Source: Cristatella mucedo
Lineage: Eukaryota > Bryozoa > Phylactolaemata > Cristatellidae
Reading direction: 5' to 3'
Length of the DNA: 64,000 bases
Assembly (NCBI GenBank): GCA_009760855.2
Contig: WPIO01000004.1
Location: 2,112,001 to 2,176,000 of the forward strand
The notes under the pieces are model-generated. The model had not been told where the DNA came from and did no database searches. It saw nothing but the letters and a program-made list of their open reading frames with translations. A program made the translations under genes and the position numbers. Each line of letters opens with the position of its first letter. Positions within the stretch are counted from its first letter, which is position 1. This document shows, piece after piece, positions 1 to 12,900 of this stretch.

Positions 1-1129
1 CAGTTATTGCATTGAGGGAAATCAAAAACCTGTTTAGCGCGACGAGTACATGCCAGTAAGACGTTGACAACGCAATTTCAGGTTGATCCGTCAATACAAC
101 GTGATTGTAAGTGTCGTCGTTATCGGTCAACTTAGGCATATATACTAGCACAGGCTTCACCGATAACACTCGCCTTACAGCATACGTAGAGTTTGTCCAT
201 CACGTCTTCGTAAACATAAGAAGCGCATAAACTTTTCCGATCTTTTGCACACACAGCATGTTGAACACGGTGCTGAACAGGTGGAAATTCTTTATTCCCT
301 TCACGACGCAAATCAATTGCTCGAGAAGAACTTTGGTTGTTTAGCTTTCAGCCTATCCATGGTGAGATTATGAAGTGCGTGAGCTGAGCAACCAAACTCG
401 AACATGACGATACTTCAGTCAACCGATTTCTTTTTCAAGCTCTTCATTACATTTGGGCTGTCCGTGCAAAGAGTCCACATTTTGTGATTGATTTGACATG
501 CCAGGCTCTCATCCTCGGTCGGTGGGATAACGCAACGTTCAAACGGCGTTCAGGTTCCTGGTTATGTCGAGCAAATTTTTGGCCGAATAATTTTGAATAC
601 CCATGGCGAGTTGCTCCAAAAAGATTGTCTGCGGGCCACAAGCCATTGCATTGACGAGCTGTTTGTCAGCGTGGGTGGTGACACTGTCAATATTAATACA
701 AACGACGCTGAAGGTTCAAATGACGTTAATGCTAGCCGCCATGATCGCCCGGTAACGTGCATCAAGCAGTTTTCCACCGATCTAAACTGAAGATGGAAAC
801 TAGAACGAGGGATGCAGGAACTGCAAAAAACTGTCGCCATGATAACTGAGAGAAGAACTGGAACGTCACAGCATTTCGGTGAATTGCTTTCCCAAGTAGA
901 CTGTTTGCTTTCTTTTGTCCCTCATCGTTCATGCGGTCGCACCGAATAGATTTGGATAGCTACTTGATGAGTGGAAAGACAGTGTATTGATGACAGAATT
1001 CAGTCGACTATGTTTTGGCAGAAAAAAACCAACAAGTTCAAACATGTCGAACTGGTTGGAGGGTGACTTGGATAATCCTTCTAGCATTCCCTCGATCCCT
1101 GCAGGCTTTTTTTTTACAACTGAGTAGAT
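1..1129. other. Unassigned DNA at left edge
   Basis: No gene or known repeat is recognised. Short ORFs lie on both strands around 447-840, but they overlap each other, lack family motifs and have no convincing splice context. They may be remnants of a degraded element. Confidence 0.4.
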
Positions 1130-1228
1130 GTTGCTTCATCTTTTGCAGCAAATATAATGCGTCTAGGAAGAGATTCAGTTCCCTGAGGGCGCTTTATCAA
1201 GTGCATTATTATTATTATTCTTATTATC
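1130..1228 (+). mobile_element. LINE-alpha 3' tail fragment
   Basis: This short piece matches the 3' terminus found many times in the window: a stretch ending in TTTGCAGCAAAT, then the 'gcgctttatcaagtgcatta' block, then an (ATT)n microsatellite. Only the tail remains, with no reverse transcriptase coding. Confidence 0.75.
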
Positions 1229-1414
1229 AGCATGAGTGTATGAAAATATAGGTATCGACGCCGAGACAGCTTCAATCTTTCTTACTCAAACCTCTCAGAA
1301 AATGGACAAACACAACGCTGCAAGGGCACCCACCTTTGTTCTTGCCTCTTGTGCCATGGATAGTGAATAATAGGGACGTCCGGTGTGCGGCAAGGCCTCA
1401 CTGTGACGCGGTAG

Positions 1415-1568
1415 TTTAGTGAGTTTAAGCTTCTTTTTAAATGTCATGTCGCGGGGCACTGTGACAGGCCTCAGTAGTGAACTCCAGTCTTTCGGAGCAT
1501 TGGAACTAAAGGTCTTATACTGTCTATTTGAGGTTCATACAAGGTATAGTTAAAGGTTTCGACTCGGA
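1415..1568 (-). mobile_element. LINE-alpha fragment, left part, interrupted by hAT-1
   Basis: The sequence aligns, with heavy decay, to the 3' portion of the minus-strand LINE-alpha seen at 36240-36400 (the 'aactccagtctttcggagc' region). It stops exactly at the hAT-1 terminus and resumes at 3466, so the hAT landed inside this LINE. Confidence 0.6.
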
Positions 1569-3465
1569 CAAGGCTGCGAAATAATATTTTGTGGATAAAA
1601 TATAATGCAATATATTGACCACAAATATTGTGTTGATACATTTGACAATACAAATACTTTGTACGGGATAGGTTGACAATACCAATATATTTGAAAATAT
1701 ATTTTAATATATTAGGTTATTATTATAAACCTATTCGGCAATGTCACGTGACACATAATACACATAATACATAAAATACATACATTGACTTACCAAATTT
1801 CAAAAGATCCAATTAAAATCATGTCCGGGCACACAGCCATGTAAATCATTGTTAACCAATCACAATTGTCCAAGTGGACAATCCTGTACAATCTTGGTGG
1901 CGCCATTTTTTTCATCTCAGAGGTAGTCAACTTTGATTTTCGAGTTCAAGTTCTCGTCCTACAGTCCCACCTGACAACAAGAAGGTCTGTAAGCTTAGCT
2001 TTGGAAATAATACTTTTGGTTCTGAAGCAAATACGTAGAAATGCACTTGTAGAACTGTTCGCTAACAAAACATTAGGCTTGGCTACATGAACCTGATATC
2101 CCACATCAAGCTGAAGCACTTGGATAATCTAGACATGTTTCACTGGGCTCAACAAGCACATGAAGACCGCAAACGTTATTGTCTTTTTATCGTCAACCCT
2201 GGCAAGGAGCATGCTGCTGATCGCGAAATGCATATGTTGGCCTTCTCACCTCTCCTTGATGAGACGAATGTTACTTCCGAGAGCCACATGAATTTAATCA
2301 AACTGACACTTCAGTGTTACTTCTTGTCTCTTGACCCACTTTCTGTTTGATTGGGGACAACTGTTCAACCAACAATGCAACAGAGGACCTTCTTATTGTG
2401 CCACTTCTGGGATGCGGCAATCACCGTTTTAATTTGGCTGTTGAAGTATACATAAGCGCATTCCTCCCAACTGAATCGGAGTTGATTTGGAAGCTCATGG
2501 CAAAGTTGTCAAAGCTCACTCTGTCAGGTCGATTGAGTTTGATGTCATCCCAGCGCCCAGTCAAGCGTAACCTCACCCGCTGGACGGCAGTTCCAGGTAT
2601 GTTTCTGCGCTTTGAAATGCTCTTTCCAAATCTTGATGAGGCAGACGATCAAATATTGGACCTTGTTCCAGCAGCTGGGTAAAAGAGGAATATTCGGGAT
2701 CGCAAACAAGCATGGGCCGACTTCAAGCCTGTTATGACAGCACTGCAGCGACGCCACATGTCCTTGAAAGAATCGGATGTTTCATTCCGATCAATCATTG
2801 ACTCGTATCCAAAGTTTGCCTTCGACCACTATTTTGGCAACGATGCAGATATCGTCCACGACAAAGCTTTGGAAACAGCCATCGTCAAGGTACAAGCTAA
2901 CAAGGAGAACACTCATACAATTCTTGAAAAACGTGCTATTGAACAACTGTTGCTACCTGCTGCTCAAGACTCGGAAGAAGCGGTAGATGACGATGCTCAA
3001 TTGTCTTTTTCAAAGTACTTTACTCAAGCGACAGCGTGTTGAAGAGAAGAAAGCATGCAGCAAGTACATCAACACGTGCTTCTTGCTTCCAACATCATGT
3101 GAGGTGGAGAGACTTTTCTCCATGGCAAAGCGAAAGCTCTGTCCTCAACATCGCAGTTTGCAGCCAAGAACCTGGGAGGCGCTCGTTTTCTGAATCAAAG
3201 CAAGTTAGTGCTGAATTTTACTCTGGTCGCCTTGATAGTGTGTGAAAATGGCTCAGAGACAGCTAATGATAATGAAGAGAATGAACAAGAATATGACGAG
3301 GGTTGGTGAAATCACACACACAAAATTGCAAATATGATGTGTAACATGTAAAACATTTTGCATTATAGGCATACAATCTTGCAACGTGCTGCATTTTAGG
3401 GATTGAATTTTGCAATATATGTATTGACAGTGAGTACAATAACAATGTTATTGTTGGCAGCCTTG
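1569..3465 (+). mobile_element. hAT-1 DNA transposon, decayed but terminally complete
   Basis: The element begins CAAGGCTGC and ends GCAGCCTTG, matching terminal inverted repeats. It is flanked by the degraded 8-bp target duplication gactcgga/gagtgaga (5 of 8 identical), the size typical of hAT elements. Inside are broken plus-strand pieces of a hAT transposase: a 'GDNCSTN' motif near 2350 followed by 'NHRFNLAV', and the C-terminal dimerisation motif 'CEVERLFSM' near 3100-3125. Frameshifts and stops split the reading frame into at least four pieces, so no active transposase is made. The insertion lies in an older LINE-alpha fragment that continues on both sides. A closely related copy is at 54206-56423, and its 3' end is duplicated at 37424. 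Confidence 0.85.
2087..3193 (+). pseudogene. hAT transposase pseudogene of hAT-1
   Basis: Cut-and-paste transposase remnants run through several frames: 2087-2350, 2347-2682, 2734-3042 and 2987-3193. The middle part carries the hAT core 'GDNCSTN...VPLLGC' segment. The last part carries the conserved C-terminal 'CEVERLFSMAKRKLCP' motif used in hAT dimerisation. A stop near 2681 and frame changes near 2340 and 3000 break it. The upstream part (about 1866-2090) retains the weak Cys/His pattern of a BED-type finger that is better seen in the 54.5-kb copy. Confidence 0.8.
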
Positions 3466-3630
3466 GAGTGAGAACAGTCGGTTGTATGATCCTTCGTCTG
3501 GTGGAGGAGGAGTTCTGATATTTAGGCTAGAGTCTGCTTGTCCTGCTTGTTGGAGCCATTGCAGGTCAGCAAGATGGTGAGAAGTGGCAACTGCGACGCT
3601 CTTTGCAAATCGGCGTTGCTGGAGGTTTGT
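3466..3630 (-). mobile_element. LINE-alpha fragment, right part
   Basis: This continues the LINE-alpha fragment interrupted by hAT-1. The 'gagaagtggcaactgcgacgc' block is the antisense of the C-terminal reverse-transcriptase region that encodes 'RRSCHxxPLL' in better copies. The same junction with the hAT end is present at 37764, so both insertions predate the segmental duplication. Confidence 0.7.
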
Positions 3631-3867
3631 GGAAACCAGTTTGCGAAACCAAACAACAAAGCGCTTTGATTTGTGATACCTATTTCGTTTTCCGAATTAC
3701 GACTTTACGAGTTTAAATTAGAAACTGCAAATAGCAACGAAATCTTAATAAAGTCGGAAGAAGCTTCGGTTTCATTTTAGGTTTCGGGGTTATCTAATTC
3801 ATAGCTGAAATGTTTATATGCAAATTTTAGGTGCCGTTTGAAGAGACTGGGAGAGCTGCCACGTGAG

Positions 3868-3925
3868 ATGATTGGAAGAATCACCATTGTATGGCTAGCT
3901 AGTTTCGAACTTTCGCAGGGTGAAG
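3868..3925 (+). CDS. RCP-A exon 1: signal peptide
   Basis: The ATG opens [19 protein letters not shown], a short hydrophobic leader ending near a small-residue cleavage zone. The exon ends in G before gtgagt (phase 1). Conservation with 38151-38208, including the donor, supports it. A Glu replaces Gly in the hydrophobic core, which may weaken the signal. The in-frame upstream ATG of RCP-B is AGA here, so translation would start at 3868. Confidence 0.6.
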
Positions 3926-6900
3926 GTGAGTAGTGTAGCTGCTTGCAGTAGAAAAACAAGAGCTATTTTTTGGTGCATTGGTAGCTGCAGAAGTGATCGA
4001 TTGCGTAACTGAGCTGCCTTTGTGGCGAAAAATTGGAATTCACATGATATCATGTTTAGCTTTCTTTTAATGAATAACTCTGTAATTTGCATGGACTGTT
4101 TGTGCACACGTATAACGTCTAAATTAAGCAGCTTTTCCGTAATTTTAGTGAATTAGTATTATTTTGTTTGCTGCTGCTGTTTAGATAGCTGGTACGCATC
4201 TGAATGAATCTTCTAGCGATGTAACCAAAATTCTACGGGTTCTTAGCCAGCAGGACCCATTCTTAAAGCCTTTTATAACTACAACGAGATCTTTTAAAAT
4301 TGCATAAACACGACCTTACCATTTAAATTGCAATTTGGGTATATCTAATGACTACAGAATAGTAAACTTTAAAATTATTCATGACAATGACTTAACAACA
4401 GAGTCTCTACAGTTAGAATGAGCACACATCAACTTTTGAGTGTGACCCGTAACAAAAGGTAACATTTTATCAGTAAAACTTGTGAGGACGATTAAGGATG
4501 CCGTATTTGCATGACATCTCACTTGGGTGTTCACCCGGTTTCAGAATTTGCTCTTGTATCCTTTATTTTTATATTTGGTTTGTATTTTATATTATATATT
4601 TTTATCCTTTTCTTTTATTTTTATGTTTTATCTTTGGAGGAATTGTTTCTAGTTTATCTAATATTAATCCAGCAATGCTGCCTCAAGCATAACGTCTGGA
4701 AGATGAATTTCAGATTGTTGCTCCTTTGACAAATCAATTTGGTTCTCCATCGGGTGAGCACCTAGTGGTAGACGGAAGCATAGATTGGTACAGTGCGACA
4801 GCCACTCCTATTCAGATTTCAGGTACTATATCAGTGAGATAGTACCGGAAATCTGAAAGGAGTGGCTGTTGCAAAAATATAATACTTTAGAGTCTCTAGC
4901 CTCCTGACTTTCATCAGATGGCAAATGCTCCCTGGTGATGACTCAGCAGGTTTTAATGCAAAGCAATGCACGAGTGTGGTAATGATCAGCCGATCAAGCG
5001 AGAGCACGCGACTGACAGACAGCAACGGTAATATGTATTGATGAGTCCGGCCTGCGATGTGCACGCTGGGAATACCAGGCTCTTTGATAATGAGTGGCTA
5101 GTTGTGTCAGGTAATGATTAAAGCTCAATGTGCCAAAATATAATCAGGAAGTCAAGTATACATGTACGTATACATATTTACGTATATTTCTATACATATA
5201 TGTATTTACGTTTAATTGATAGCGCCCAAAGAGAACATACTCACCATCTATCTGCTTGGCATTATGCCCTATGGCTTGAGCCTTCGACCTCGGTCGTCTC
5301 AGGCATGCTCCTTAACGCCTGCGCAAAACCACGAATGCACATAGCAGCAACACTCGCTGGGTCGTGCTGTAACAGCCTAAAAGCTGGTCGGCAAGTGGGC
5401 TGCTGCACAATTAGGTCAATAAATATAAGAGCTTGAGCGATGGTATAACTAGCCTTTTTGAGTGATCGCCTTTAGAGAGTAAACGTGGCTGGATTGGCCT
5501 CTTCCTCAAAAAGAGCTAAATGTCGGAATAGGGAGAGATTTGTCGCTGGCTCACGCTGTCAGGTCGCCGGCAAGTTAATCTTGTGGGCTGATGAACATTA
5601 CCATCGAGAAATTCGGGTAACGGATTCTGAACTAATGCCGGACTCGGATTAATTACTCTGAGCTTACTCAGAAATGACAAAGGAGTCAAATGGCCACCAG
5701 AAATGAACCACAGAAGACGAGCTCTGGCGGTGATCTAACTGAGCTGAAAATATGGTGGTTATTCATAGTATTTATATTTTCTCACGGTCTTGAAAAGCTC
5801 TCTGTTCTTGACTAATTGAACCGGTGCAAGATTCTTCCTTTAGAACCCGGAAAGATGAATATGATTAACTCCAAATTCCCAACTCCAATTACGGCACTAC
5901 TAAAGCATTCGGCTCTTTTAGATCGACCGGTTGTGCTGTATTCACTCTTTGGTGTCCCTCCGGAGACATTTAAGAGCAACCAAGACCAAAACTAAAAATG
6001 ATAACGCTTGAGTAACTTGGAACCTCCCACTGTTTTAAGACGGCGTTTTTGGTAAGTCTTTGAATCCGATTAGGCAGTTCGTCATCCCACAAATGCAGCC
6101 AGCAATCACTAGTCCTAGCTAATGAGAAATACATACAAGGAAAGAGGGGATCTCCGCACTTTGCACGGCGATTGAACCGGCTTCTGTAATCCATTTCCCG
6201 CATTTTGATTACCACTGCCAGTCGCTTCACATCAGTAATCGGAATACGTTTATGATAAGATGCCACTGTTCAGTACAGCGAGAATCCTTCTGGAGCTATG
6301 TAATACAATTCTTTTTAAGATGCTTGGTGTCGTGGCTTGTTACTATAAGTAGCAACTCTACCCTCCTCGATCAGGCCCTGCAACAGTCGTAAATCAAGTG
6401 ATTGAGCTTAATGTTGTTGTATTTGCTTAACGGAACGGGTAATACCAGTTTTCCTTCTGTTCATTCACCAAGCTTTGGTAAACGGATATGTACCATCATA
6501 GAGTGAGCGAATATATATTTTCTTGCAATCAGTTGGATGATGGCTGCAACAGTTGATTTAAACAATAGTGGCAATCTTTCATTCGTGGGCATCTGGGAAA
6601 CTGTCAAATGGAATCCAAAAACTTGCCAACACTATTTAATAATCAAATGGATAAATACATGTCTATCTTCATTTTTCTTTCAGAAACTCGGCACACTTTG
6701 TGCCAGGATGTCAACATTAATCCTCATTTTAGTAATGGAACTGGAATTCCTGAAGCTTCGGGTTTCTTACTGTCAAATCCGGTTCCTGCAAATATGGAAA
6801 CAAAATGCAAGATTAAACTGGAGTTTAATTTTTCTTCGGAGATTAAAGTTACGCTAATGAAGGTGCTCATTTGGAGCAAAACGCATAGCCCAGATACCAA

Positions 6901-9900
6901 TGCATACGGCTGGAAGTTGGTATTCAACAACGGCGAGCGTCAAATGTCTTGGAGCCCAATACAGGGCGGCGAGTCGTGGAAAAACGCTAGTGCCGAATCA
7001 TGTCCCTATCTGCACGTTAAAGATGAATCTATGACGAGCGCTCCTCTACTAAACATATCTCAACGGTTTCGCACGAGCGTCTTGTTTATCGAGTTAGATG
7101 GCGTACCTGCCTCCATGTGGTGCGATATAGTCATCAAATATGAAGGTAATGATTTTTAAGTTCTTTATTAACTTAACCTTGCAGTCGAAATTCTGCCACA
7201 CTTAAGTAGATTATTTTTCGAGTCTGGTTGGGCGATCAGTGCATAGGCAATGACGTTAGGCTGGACTTCATTGACAATTTATCAATCACAACTCAACATG
7301 CCATGGTGGCTGTGGTGTTTTGTGTTTAGGAATGTTTGAAGGGATAAAAGTGAATTGACATGTTTTCCTGTCGCTGCTTAAAATGTCGACGTACTCTTTC
7401 TCTGTGCTTTACTCTTACTTTTGTAATTTTGTTCAGCATACTGATGAAATTAGTTTTAAGTAATTTGTACATGCATATGTCCACTTAAGTTAGGCGTAGT
7501 ATAGGCAAGGCAAAAATAGGGCTAGCTAAAGAGGTTACCTTAATTAAAATTGCATGGACATCATATCGACCACGTCATTGCAATAATTAAAAGTAAAGCT
7601 TTTACGATATTTTCATCGGTCTTTTTGTGCTCCTAACTACAGGCTGACATACGAGTGGTTACTAAATTGAATGATTGGATCTTTACATTTAATATTATAT
7701 GAGGTAGGGTACTATCGTGGTAACTCATCACAAAATATCTCCAACTTACTCGGTAAAATGTTAATTCGTATTAGACGCCTAATATGGGACTTATTTTATT
7801 CAAGAGTGTCACCGTGCTTTACAAAAAAATATTTTACAAATATTTCTTGCGATCTTGGTGTTTGGTCGGCAGCACGAGGTTATAGATAACATAATTGAGT
7901 GCAAAAAATGCCAATAGATTTGATTCACATGGCTATTAGGCGCCTGTAAAATTTCAGTGATTTCCCTCGAGTTTCAGGCTTCGTTCCTGCCTCAGGCCCT
8001 CTACTCACAGGTCAAATTTAAATCTTAGTTTTCAGGAGCTAAAAGAACGTGGATTCCCAATTCCTTGATTTTTACGATTTCTTTCAAAATGCTAATGCAC
8101 AGCTTGCCGCTTGATTATTACTTTATTCTAATTATTTATATGTTTTACAATGTCTATGCCGAAATTGTCTAAGCTGCCAATTGGACTGAGGGTTCATCTT
8201 ATTGTGCAGTATAACATGTCGATCTTGCAAGTGAGGCTTGGGACAGAGATACAAATATACGCCTGAAAAGAGATTGAGGTCTCTGAGGGGTCTTTATCAA
8301 GTGTGTTATTAATATTATTATTTCTATGTGCAAGCAGATAAAGGCATGTTAACAAGCCTATTCAGGAAGATATAAACAGCGACAGTATCAGAAATACATG
8401 GAAAGATATCGTACCCTTGATTTTTGAGCCATGTTTGATATCGATGAAAGAAATCGTACCCGGAAGATTTCGGACATGCACAGCATAAAGCCTGCAAAAG
8501 CAAACACGGATCCCGCTTAATCCAGCATGCTGGAGGAAAAACCTGGAGGTGACAATGATAACTGGCAAGCTATACTTATGGGAGCTAACATATGCTGAAT
8601 CATGCACGGATATGATTGAAAAAAAAATTTGCATAGCACCATAAGAGAACTTAATCTTCACAGGTGCTTTACATACGCTAGGGGCTCGAGCCCAAAACCT
8701 CGGACAGACATCGGTTGGGGCGAGCACTATAACTGCCGATCCAAACCAGCTAGGTGTACATGCAAAGCACGTCGGAACAAAAGCACTCGCACTCACTGGG
8801 AGAGTTGACCACTACTGACGATCCTTTATGTGATACTTAGATGATGCAAGTTCATTTTAGGTTATCACCTTACCCCGACAGGACTACCTGTAATTTTTTG
8901 CTCAATAGCTGAAAGATCAATTGTCAGAACATTTCGATGCAGCGAGAGGAATGGTTAAATGACCACATGGTGAGAAGCAGGAAGTGAGAGAAAGAGAAAG
9001 CCGTGGTGGGCCAAGGATTTCGAAGCAGATGAGGCAAACTGAGGCCAACGAATGTAGTGAGCTGTAGCCGGACAGAACGTTTGAAATCAATTTTATGGTT
9101 AATAAGAAGCCAGTGAAGCACTGACAGATGTTTGGTGATGCGACAGCTGTGCTACTATCTCTAGACTAGACAATTTTCTTTAACCAGTTGTAGACGACAA
9201 AGAACGCTGGCCGCAGACCATGAATAAGCTTAATTGGAACCATCTAAAAATAGCCAAATGCTGATTGCTCGGGCACCACCAGCTTTACCTAAGCAGAAAT
9301 TCTGCAGATATCACCAGATATAGTCTTAGAACCAAGACCAATGGTTTTTAAGGCAGGTTGACCCTTCTTGTGCTATCTTATGGTATCTGTTCTCTTGCGA
9401 AGCATTGTAGCTCAGTCTCATTTACCACTATTTCCTGCTATTTTATAGCTAGATAGTATTCACCGTCCTATTATTCCGCAACTCTTCTTGCCTTACTAAT
9501 TATCGCCTGAGATGAAGATGAAAGCTCCGGACTCTCAGTTTTGCTGCAGCTACAGCTCCACAGGTTCAGGCTGAGCTGCAGTGCTTTTCTGGGTAACTCG
9601 TACTCGTGTGTCAATGTCAGGTGGCCTTTAGTACTGCAAAAAGCTACGAAACACTTGTATTTGGACTAGTTGACCAGAGCAAAGCCGCATTGAAAATACA
9701 TTTCTTTGGACTTTTTAATTTTGATTCGGCTCTTCAATGTGAATTAGCTTCCTCTTAAAACAGTATTTTGAAGTAAACTGCTACGCGCGAAGCCAGCCAT
9801 TTGTTGCGAGCCTGTCACTGATTAATTAATATCAGATTGCCAAGGAATACTTAAGACAACATTCCTTACCATTGCTAGCCTCTGCCACATCAGAACCTAC

Positions 9901-12900
9901 GACGGCGGTCTACCAGACTTCAGAAACCTTCTATTCTGAGTCATCAGGTGAGTGCCTTTGGAAAAGTCAGCTGTGTATCGGATGCATGGATGCATGGTTT
10001 GCATCTGTGGAAAAGATGAAACAGATTAAAAATTAGTAAAGTCAATTAATGTATTTCTATTATAGATTATACAGTGTAACGCAAATACTGCCCCTATTAG
10101 TAAATCTTATTTTGATCATGATTTTTTATGATGCCTCCAGTTAGAAACTGATCAATTATTGCCTGAAACCTTCGCTGTTGTCGTTAGAATAAAAAATTCG
10201 TAGACACTAAGCAATTACTAATAAGAAAACAAACAGATTCGCGTCAGGTAGTATAAAGTTAATCCTAAAAGCAATGAATCCCGTGAAAGAAGTTAATCAC
10301 AATTGCCATGTATTTATTCTATTTTCACGCAAAAATCTTCATTCAAGAAGGCTCATAAATGAGAAGGTATTCGAGTTTTCTGGATACACAGCAAATCGCT
10401 TTCCCGAATTAGCAATCCCAAGGTAGTATATCCCGCTCTTGCTTTCCAGCTCTTGATAACGTTATTACAAGTCTTAAGTATCTTGATAAAAAGCTCAAGC
10501 CTACCCTACTCAGTAAGCTCTGATTTCGTCCTTGCAAATTCAACATTTAAATCCAAGATATGAAACTGAGGAACAGTTCGATTTAGACGTTTTCATTTTC
10601 AGTATGAGAACCACAACCTGTCACCCATAGCATTCAGCCTTCAAATAGCACATGAATACATGCACTAGGACAGTTAAACTTCCACGCCTCTGCTTTAATT
10701 CCAGGAATATTGGTGGTAGGAACAAAACTAATGGAACTCTACAATTTTGAGGTTGGTCTGACGCCAAACTAAATTAGTTGAGTACTTGGCTTATAAAAGA
10801 TTGGTTTTGATAAGTAGGCTTGTTAAAGAGCAGAAAAAGATACTGGAAAAGAAATAACCTATTCAGTATTAAATGAGGCATTTATTTAGCATTGACCAGG
10901 CAACCTACTGCCTCGGTTGAATAGTCTCAGCTGGGTTTATAGTAGGCTAGATGACATTTTGTTGGAGTGATTCACGGCAGTGCTTGAAAGAGATTGCCCG
11001 CTGGAAGGCAATGCTGGAAATAAATAACATGGACACATAACCATCGGCTTTTTTTGTGAGATTAGAAATTCAAGAATCCCAGAAGCAGCTATTGAAACCA
11101 TGAATGCATTTGTATGAAAATAGCGAAACTATAATAGGTAAGAACGGTCACATATGTAATAGTGAGGTCGCTATGAGTCTGCGACTGAATGGTCAAAACC
11201 TGATCCAATGCTGAAGCATAGGCTAGTGGGACGATGGGCGCTTAGAAGAATGTGGACTGAAAATAATCCTAGTTAAAGCTGGTAATATTTTGATGCGCAT
11301 ATGCAAGTAGTTTCGTAAGCTCTGAGATTTATCAGCAATCACATTCTAATAATAATAAAAATAATAATGCATTTGATATGGCACCTTCTGAGAACCCAAT
11401 GTCTTTCTAGGCGCTTTCCATTTGCATAAAAAGAAGCTCAATCGAATGATTAGTGGTAGCATGCTCAATAAAGAAGAACACGGTTAGCTGGGTCATGCAA
11501 AGGGTCAACATGCAAGTATGCGAGCCGTGATGGCATGGAAAGGAAAGGGATTGGCGATGGATGACATGACATGGAAAGGCGGTTGCTTTTCACGACCTTG
11601 GTCCCGAGGTCGTGGGTTGGGATGCTGCGTTGAGCGATCCCATATCGGCACTGCAAGCAGTAGTTACAGCCGTAAAGGCTCTTCTGGTGCTATTAAAAAG
11701 AGGCTGTTAAATCAGCTAGCATCTATGTATCATTTTATAAGAGTGATTAGTGGCAGCATGCTGTGTCAGCACGAATAAGCACGTAAAAGACGAATCACAG
11801 GGACCCACTAAATGCTGTGATAAATAGATGAGTTTCTAGAGTCTTTTTAAATATTGACAAGTCAGGATATGTCTTGATGCAAGTCGGTGGTGAGTTCCAG
11901 GCTTTGGGAGCATATGAAGTAAAGGCGTGGTCCTCAAAAAGATTTGAGGTTTGCACGAGTTGTAGGTAAACAGTTTTATTCCGACAAGCTGGTGGTACGG
12001 TGCTTAGTCTGGTTGGGGGAGTAGATCTAATAGGTAGGCTGAAGGCAAAAAGTTAAGGAGCCTAAATGTGAGTGACAAAACCTTGAAATCGATGTGTCGT
12101 TTGACCGGGATCCAGTGAGATGTGGCAACTGTGACGCGCACGACAGACAAGCCTAGCTGCAGAGTTTTTCACCGGCTATAAGCGCCCGAGTTCATAGGCC
12201 GGGAGACCGGCAAGCTGTGAGTTACAGAGTTGAGACGGGATGTCACAAAAATGGAACAATTTAGATTGGATTTGCTTGTCTAAACAAGCCCGAATGTCAG
12301 CAACGTCATGTAGGTAAAAGTTAGCATGCTTGACTGTGGAGCCGGTAGGATCGTTTAATGAAAAGTCACTTTAGAACATGAAACACGGATTTATTACAGA
12401 TTCTACAGGACATGTGCTGGAAGAGCCGATTGTGAGCGTAAACTGTTACAATTTCTGAATCACACTTGGTTTGCCCATAACTAGTACGTTTTTTATCATC
12501 ATTTAGTTTAGGAAAGTTTGCTGCCATTCATGTGTGGATGTGATTAATATATTCTGTAACGGTTTTGATTTAGAATTTGACGTGCTGGACATTCATAGGA
12601 GGGATGGATGAAAAGCAGAGAGGTGTGACAGCTGACTGTCACCTGCGTAGAGGTGACAGTCAAGATTTTTCCTTGCAATCACATCGGCAAGAGGGAGAGT
12701 ACACACCGTGAAAAGAATGGCACCAAGCCGCACAGGCCCCTTTTCAGGTTCTCCATTTTCAGTTTTCATTTTCATCTCGGATGATTTATGTCTATCCATA
12801 TCAATACTCTTGAGTCTCCCAATGAGATAGGAGCACATGATCAGATGACTCAAAAGGAAGCCAGTAGTAATGATTTGTTGATTCCGGGCCAAAGTGAAGA

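Larger units (their letters stand above)
3926..6683 (+). other. RCP-A intron 1
   Basis: This 2.76-kb intron (0.77 kb in RCP-B) runs from gtgagt to a pyrimidine-rich tract ending tttctttcag. The length difference is explained by the private insert at about 4743-6490. The rest aligns to the RCP-B intron. Confidence 0.6.
7146..9878 (+). other. RCP-A intron 2
   Basis: This 2.7-kb intron is alignable along most of its length to 39439-42885. It holds a LINE-like 3' tail near 8255-8325 and a SINE-like tRNA segment on the minus strand near 8640-8790. The short minus-strand ORF at 8362-8796 runs across this repeat and is not considered a gene. Confidence 0.6.

Noticed and set aside
8362-8796. 144-codon minus-strand ORF
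   Set aside because: It overlaps a tRNA-like SINE and intron sequence, and the matching RCP-B region is broken by a LINE and by frameshifts.
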